The position numbers and the translations under genes are program-made. A stretch of 64,000 nucleotides of DNA from Nocardia sp. alder85J (lineage in GTDB: Bacteria > Actinomycetota > Actinomycetes > Mycobacteriales > Mycobacteriaceae): assembly GCF_020176955.2 (NCBI RefSeq), contig NZ_JAIUCZ020000007.1:62001-126000 (forward strand), in the 5' to 3' direction. The notes below the pieces were generated by a model that worked only from the letters and a program-made list of their open reading frames with translations, was not told the DNA's origin and did not search any database. Positions 60,910 to 64,000 of the stretch are shown in pieces (within the stretch, counting starts at the first letter, position 1; every line of letters begins with the position of its first letter).

Positions 60910-61512
60910 CTACGGTTGCGTGAAATCGTGCGGTTGTGGTGGGGCGGCCGGTAGCGGACCGGTGCCGACGGGGCGCAGGCCGTCGAGGAGCAGCGCCAGG
61001 TAGCGGCGCCACAGGTCCGGGCGGGTGCCGGCGACGGGGGCGGCGATCTGGACAGCCGCGCCGAGCAGCAGGACGATGTCGCCGCTGGTGACATCCGCGC
61101 GCAGGGCGTCGGCCGCGCGCGCCCCGGCGGCCAGCGCCTCGATCACCGCCGTGAGCCGCTCGGTGGCGGCGCGCACCACAGGATGGCCGCGCACGGCACC
61201 GGTGACCTCGCAGTACGACTTGTCGACCATCTGCAATTCGGCCACCGCGGTGAGGAATTGCGCCAGCGCCGTTTCCGGGTCGGCGCGCTCCCGCAGGTCC
61301 GCACCCAGCGCCGTCATGGCGTCGAGGCGGTCGGCGATAACCGCCGCGACCAGCTCGTCCTTGTTGGCGAAGTGGTTGAAGACGGTGCCCTTGGCGACGC
61401 CCGCCCGCTGCGCGATCCGCGCGACCGAGACGTCCGGGCCGTGCTCGGCCAGCTCCGCACCGGCGGCCGCCATCACGAGTTCTCGATTCCGGGCGGCGTC
61501 GGCGCGCAACAT
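60910..61512 (-). CDS. TetR family regulator
   Basis: A 200-residue TetR repressor with the DNA-binding region NRELVMAAAGAELAEHGPDV, then VARIAQRAGVAKGTVFNHFA and NKDELVAAVI at residues 8-55. It is divergent from a quinone oxidoreductase gene, and two TGACC-type palindromes lie in the gap, so it likely represses both. The ATG has GTGGGA upstream. Confidence 0.93.
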   Translation of the reverse strand: MLRADAARNRELVMAAAGAELAEHGPDVSVARIAQRAGVAKGTVFNHFANKDELVAAVIADRLDAMTALGADLRERADPETALAQFLTAVAELQMVDKSYCEVTGAVRGHPVVRAATERLTAVIEALAAGARAADALRADVTSGDIVLLLGAAVQIAAPVAGTRPDLWRRYLALLLDGLRPVGTGPLPAAPPQPHDFTQP

Positions 61513-61532
61513 CGTCCCACGCTAACAGATAT

Positions 61533-61546
61533 TGACCACATGGTCA
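61533..61546. promoter_or_regulatory. TetR operator candidate TGACCA-CA-TGGTCA
   Basis: A perfect 14-base palindrome 20 bases before the TetR start. A one-mismatch copy lies 36 bases further along at 61569-61582. Both are in the divergent gap between the TetR gene and the quinone oxidoreductase gene. Confidence 0.65.
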
Positions 61547-61568
61547 TGTTGCCGTTAGAGTTCGAATA

Positions 61569-61582
61569 TGACCGTCTGGTCA
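61569..61582. promoter_or_regulatory. TetR operator candidate TGACCG-TC-TGGTCA
   Basis: Same layout as the site at 61533-61546 with one half-site change. The two centres are 36 bases apart. It lies 21 bases upstream of the quinone oxidoreductase start. Confidence 0.6.
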
Positions 61583-61603
61583 ACTTATCCGGGAGGACAT
61601 ATC

Positions 61604-62623
61604 ATGCGAGCGGTCGTCGCACACGAATACGGCACACCCGAGGTGCTGAGAGTCACCGAAACGGCTGTGCCGCAACCCGGTCCGAGGCAGATCCTGGTCA
61701 GGATCCGGGCTGCCGGGCTCAATCCGATGGACCTGCGCAATCTGGACGGCAGTGTGCGCGAGATGGTGCCGCTGTCGTTCCCGTACACCCCGGGAGCCGA
61801 CTTCGCCGGGACGGTGATCGACATCGGTTCGGATGTCACCTCTTTCGCGCCCGGCGACGAGATCTTCGGGGCCGGGCTGCCGCGCGGCGCCGCGGCCCTG
61901 GCGGATCTGCTGTCCACACCGGCGTCGCTGACCACCGGCGCGATGGCGGAATACGCCGTGTTCGAGGCGGATACCCCGGCCCTGGCCGTGCGGCCGCCGG
62001 GGCTGGCCGCCGACCGCGCCGCCACCTTGCCGATCGCCGGATTGACCGCGCTGGCACTGCTGCGGGCCGGTGAATTCCGTACGGGGCACACGGCTCTCGT
62101 CGTCGGCGCGGCCGGCGGGGTGGGGTGCGCGGTGGTGCCGCTGCTGGCCGCCGCGGGCGTCCGGGTCGTCGCCACCGCGATCGCGGCCGATCAGGACCTG
62201 CTGCGCGGGCTCGGGGCGGCGGAGGTGATCGACTACCGGGCCGTCGGCACCGCCGCGGAGACCCGGCGCTTGTTCCCGGACGGGGTCGACGCGGTACTCA
62301 ACCTCGCCCTCACCGGACCGGCCCTGCGGGAGATCGGCGCGGTCGTCGCGACCGGCGGCCGGCTGCTCGATATCGTCTACGGCGGTCCCGACCCCGCAGA
62401 TTCGGTGCGCTCGGACGTACGCGCGCACACCGTGTACGGGACCGCCGGGCCCGGCGACCTGGACCTGCTCGCGGAGCAGGCCGTCGCGGGCATCCTGCCG
62501 GACACCGTCGCCCGCCGCTATCCACTGGCGGACGCGCCGCGCGCCTACGCCGACCTGGCCGGCGCGCACATCCGGGGCAAACTGGTCGTCACTGTGCCCG
62601 GCGACGACGCGCCGGGCCGGTGA
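61604..62623 (+). CDS. NADPH:quinone oxidoreductase (zinc-free MDR)
   Basis: A 339-residue medium-chain reductase of the quinone oxidoreductase type. It has MRAVVAHEYGTPEVLRVTET, the Rossmann motif VVGAAGGVGCAVVPLLAAAG, and no zinc ligands in the usual places. The start ATG 61604 has GGGAGG upstream; an in-frame ATG at 61568 lies over an operator and is rejected. It would reduce quinones or enones with NADPH. The divergent TetR and two palindromes suggest induction by an electrophile, as seen with similar gene pairs, but this is inferred. Confidence 0.92.
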   Translation: MRAVVAHEYGTPEVLRVTETAVPQPGPRQILVRIRAAGLNPMDLRNLDGSVREMVPLSFPYTPGADFAGTVIDIGSDVTSFAPGDEIFGAGLPRGAAALADLLSTPASLTTGAMAEYAVFEADTPALAVRPPGLAADRAATLPIAGLTALALLRAGEFRTGHTALVVGAAGGVGCAVVPLLAAAGVRVVATAIAADQDLLRGLGAAEVIDYRAVGTAAETRRLFPDGVDAVLNLALTGPALREIGAVVATGGRLLDIVYGGPDPADSVRSDVRAHTVYGTAGPGDLDLLAEQAVAGILPDTVARRYPLADAPRAYADLAGAHIRGKLVVTVPGDDAPGR

Positions 62624-62632
62624 TCCGGGTGG

Positions 62633-63961
62633 TCAGTCGAACGTGCAGCCCGAGATCGGGGCGCCGTTCAGGCGATCGACGAGATAGCCGATGGCACTGT
62701 CGGGTCCGAAGCCGTCGATCAGCTCCGGGCCGAAATGGCCGGGCAGGGTGGTCCCGGGGAGGATCGGCGGCAGTTCGTTGCTGCGGAAGGTGACGGTGGC
62801 GCCGTGGCCGCACCAGTCGGTCGCGAGCTGCCGGGCCTGGGCGTACGGCACGGTGTCGTCGTTGATCCCGCTGGTGATCAGCACCGGGACGGCGGGGGTG
62901 AGCGAACCGATGCGCAGCCGCGCCAGGATCTGCTCGGCCTCGGGAATCTCCTGCAGGTGCGCGAACATCGGGCGATGGTCCACCGAATAGTCGGCGGTGT
63001 GCAGGAACGGCTGCCGGAGGATCACATCGCCGATGCACTCGTCGCTCAGGTCGCGCAGCAGGCCGCGACCGGCCGGGGTCAGCCGGGCATCGATCTGCGG
63101 TTGCAGATCCGGATAGCGGGCGACCAGGCCGTTGACGGCGAATCCGATGACGCCGCCGATCAATACGCCGTCGACGTGCTCCAGGATCGCGGCCAGATCC
63201 GCGGTCGGGGCGCCGGCCCAGGCGCCCTTCAGGTTCAGCTCCGGAGCGTAGTCCGGCTGCATCTCCGCGGCCGCGGCGGTGGCGCCGCCGCCCTGCGAGT
63301 ATCCCCAGAAGGCCAGCGGGGTGCCGGTTCCGGTGCCGGACAACGTGTTCGCGGCGCGGGCGGCGTCCAGCACCGCGTGCGCCTCCTCGATCCGGTTCAC
63401 GTAGGTGTGCACGCCGGGTGTGCCCATGCCGATGTAGTCGGGCACGAAAACCCGGGCGCCCAGCGCATTCCACGCCAGCGCCGCCAGTGCTTCCTGATTG
63501 GCGGAGAAGGTCGGCGGCGTGATGCGCGCGTAGATCCCGGTGGAGAAGGCCAGCGACATCGCGCACTGGTCGCCCTGGCCGGTGGTGCCCGGCGCGATCA
63601 CGATCGTCGGCCTGGGACCCGTACCGTGCCAGGGCAATTCACTGTCGATGTACACACCGGTCGCCGCGACCGGGGCGCCGTCCTGCGTGCGGGTGGTGTA
63701 CATGACCCGCTTCGCGGCGACCGGCCACCCCCCGCCCGCGGCGGGCTGCGCCAGATAGACCGGCATGTCGGCGGTCCGGACGACCGCTCCGACGGAGGTG
63801 TCGAATTGTGCCGGGGGCACATAGAACTCGTCGACCGGATCGGCCGACACCGGGACCCGGCCCGCCACGGCGAGTGCGGCGGCCAGCAGCACTGTGCCCG
63901 CGGCGGCCAGCGCACGCGTGCCCGCGGCGGCCGGGCGGCGCGCACGTGCGGTCGCGATCAC
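62633..63961 (-). CDS. Secreted lipase (LIP family)
   Basis: A 442-residue secretory lipase/esterase of the LIP family (PF03583-like). A signal peptide (ARARRPAAAGTRALAAAGTV, then LLAAALAVAGRVPVSA) opens the protein. The nucleophile elbow is GYSQGGG and the later TSGINDDTVPYAQAR and GHFGPELI contain the acid and histidine of the triad. The natural substrate is an extracellular ester. The start is GTG 63961; the frame stays open to the window end, so an upstream start outside the window is possible. It converges on the quinone oxidoreductase gene with a nine-base gap. Confidence 0.92.
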   Translation of the reverse strand: MIATARARRPAAAGTRALAAAGTVLLAAALAVAGRVPVSADPVDEFYVPPAQFDTSVGAVVRTADMPVYLAQPAAGGGWPVAAKRVMYTTRTQDGAPVAATGVYIDSELPWHGTGPRPTIVIAPGTTGQGDQCAMSLAFSTGIYARITPPTFSANQEALAALAWNALGARVFVPDYIGMGTPGVHTYVNRIEEAHAVLDAARAANTLSGTGTGTPLAFWGYSQGGGATAAAAEMQPDYAPELNLKGAWAGAPTADLAAILEHVDGVLIGGVIGFAVNGLVARYPDLQPQIDARLTPAGRGLLRDLSDECIGDVILRQPFLHTADYSVDHRPMFAHLQEIPEAEQILARLRIGSLTPAVPVLITSGINDDTVPYAQARQLATDWCGHGATVTFRSNELPPILPGTTLPGHFGPELIDGFGPDSAIGYLVDRLNGAPISGCTFD

Positions 63962-64000
63962 GGCGCGACAGTGTCTGCGCCGCTGCTCATTCGGCTGAAC

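Noticed and set aside
1..64000. tRNA, rRNA, CRISPR arrays and insertion sequences
   Set aside because: None was recognised on either strand; there are no transposase frames and no regularly spaced identical repeats with unique spacers.

Overview
The window is GC-rich actinobacterial chromosome. The gene content points to Nocardia or a close relative in the Mycobacteriales: a mycofactocin-type short-chain dehydrogenase, five luciferase-like F420/flavin oxidoreductases, a 13E12/DUF222 HNH protein, a KshA-like Rieske oxygenase, many TetR regulators and GTG/TTG starts. The genus is an inference from content. No rRNA, tRNA, CRISPR array, insertion sequence or origin was seen.

Region 1 (1-15.2 kb) is a catabolic cluster. 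A leftward operon (esterase, luciferase-like oxidoreductase, flavin reductase) diverges from a rightward operon (acyl-CoA dehydrogenase, luciferase-like oxidoreductase, Baeyer-Villiger monooxygenase with an N-terminal extension like 4-hydroxyacetophenone monooxygenase, short-chain dehydrogenase). Then come an acyl-CoA ligase, two paralogous regulators each made of two TetR halves, and a cytochrome P450. A palindrome related to AGTTAATGTTAACT recurs in the promoters of this block, so it may be one regulon. Oxidation, ester hydrolysis and CoA activation of a ketone or side-chain substrate would fit.

Region 2 (15.3-24.8 kb) is mixed. It holds a secreted PGPG-repeat protein, a Tat-exported sulfatase with a TetR repressor and paired operators, a STAS/MEDS-kinase signalling pair, a possible micropeptide, an aldo-keto reductase, a zinc alcohol dehydrogenase, a beta-lactamase-fold hydrolase, and a decayed caspase-like/SEL1 gene.

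Region 3 (25-30 kb) holds a LuxI-type acyl-homoserine-lactone synthase homologue, which is unusual in this phylum. It converges on an AI-2E-family permease that overlaps ftsH. An Hsp20 chaperone and a small Cys/His protein diverge from ftsH.

Region 4 (30-41 kb) contains a flavin monooxygenase/hydrolase/dehydrogenase operon with a TetR, a CoA ligase broken by two frameshifts, another TetR, a PF10118-like metal protein paired with a membrane protein, and a luciferase-like gene with an in-frame TAG. Region 5 (41-45.4 kb) has an MgtE-N/CBS protein with a DUF1003 membrane protein, a hydrolase remnant and the DUF222-HNH protein.

Region 6 (45.5-64 kb) is a series of small operons, most with their own TetR gene and a visible inverted repeat between divergent genes. 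They include a hydrolase/oxidoreductase/CMD operon, a Rieske oxygenase operon, a response regulator, a phosphotransferase with a low-complexity N terminus, a metallo-beta-lactamase-fold protein, an orphan HYD1-like ADP-ribosyltransferase domain protein, a quinone oxidoreductase and a secreted lipase. In all, eleven TetR-family genes sit in 64 kb. Together with the many oxidoreductases this looks like an accessory catabolic region under local substrate-responsive control.
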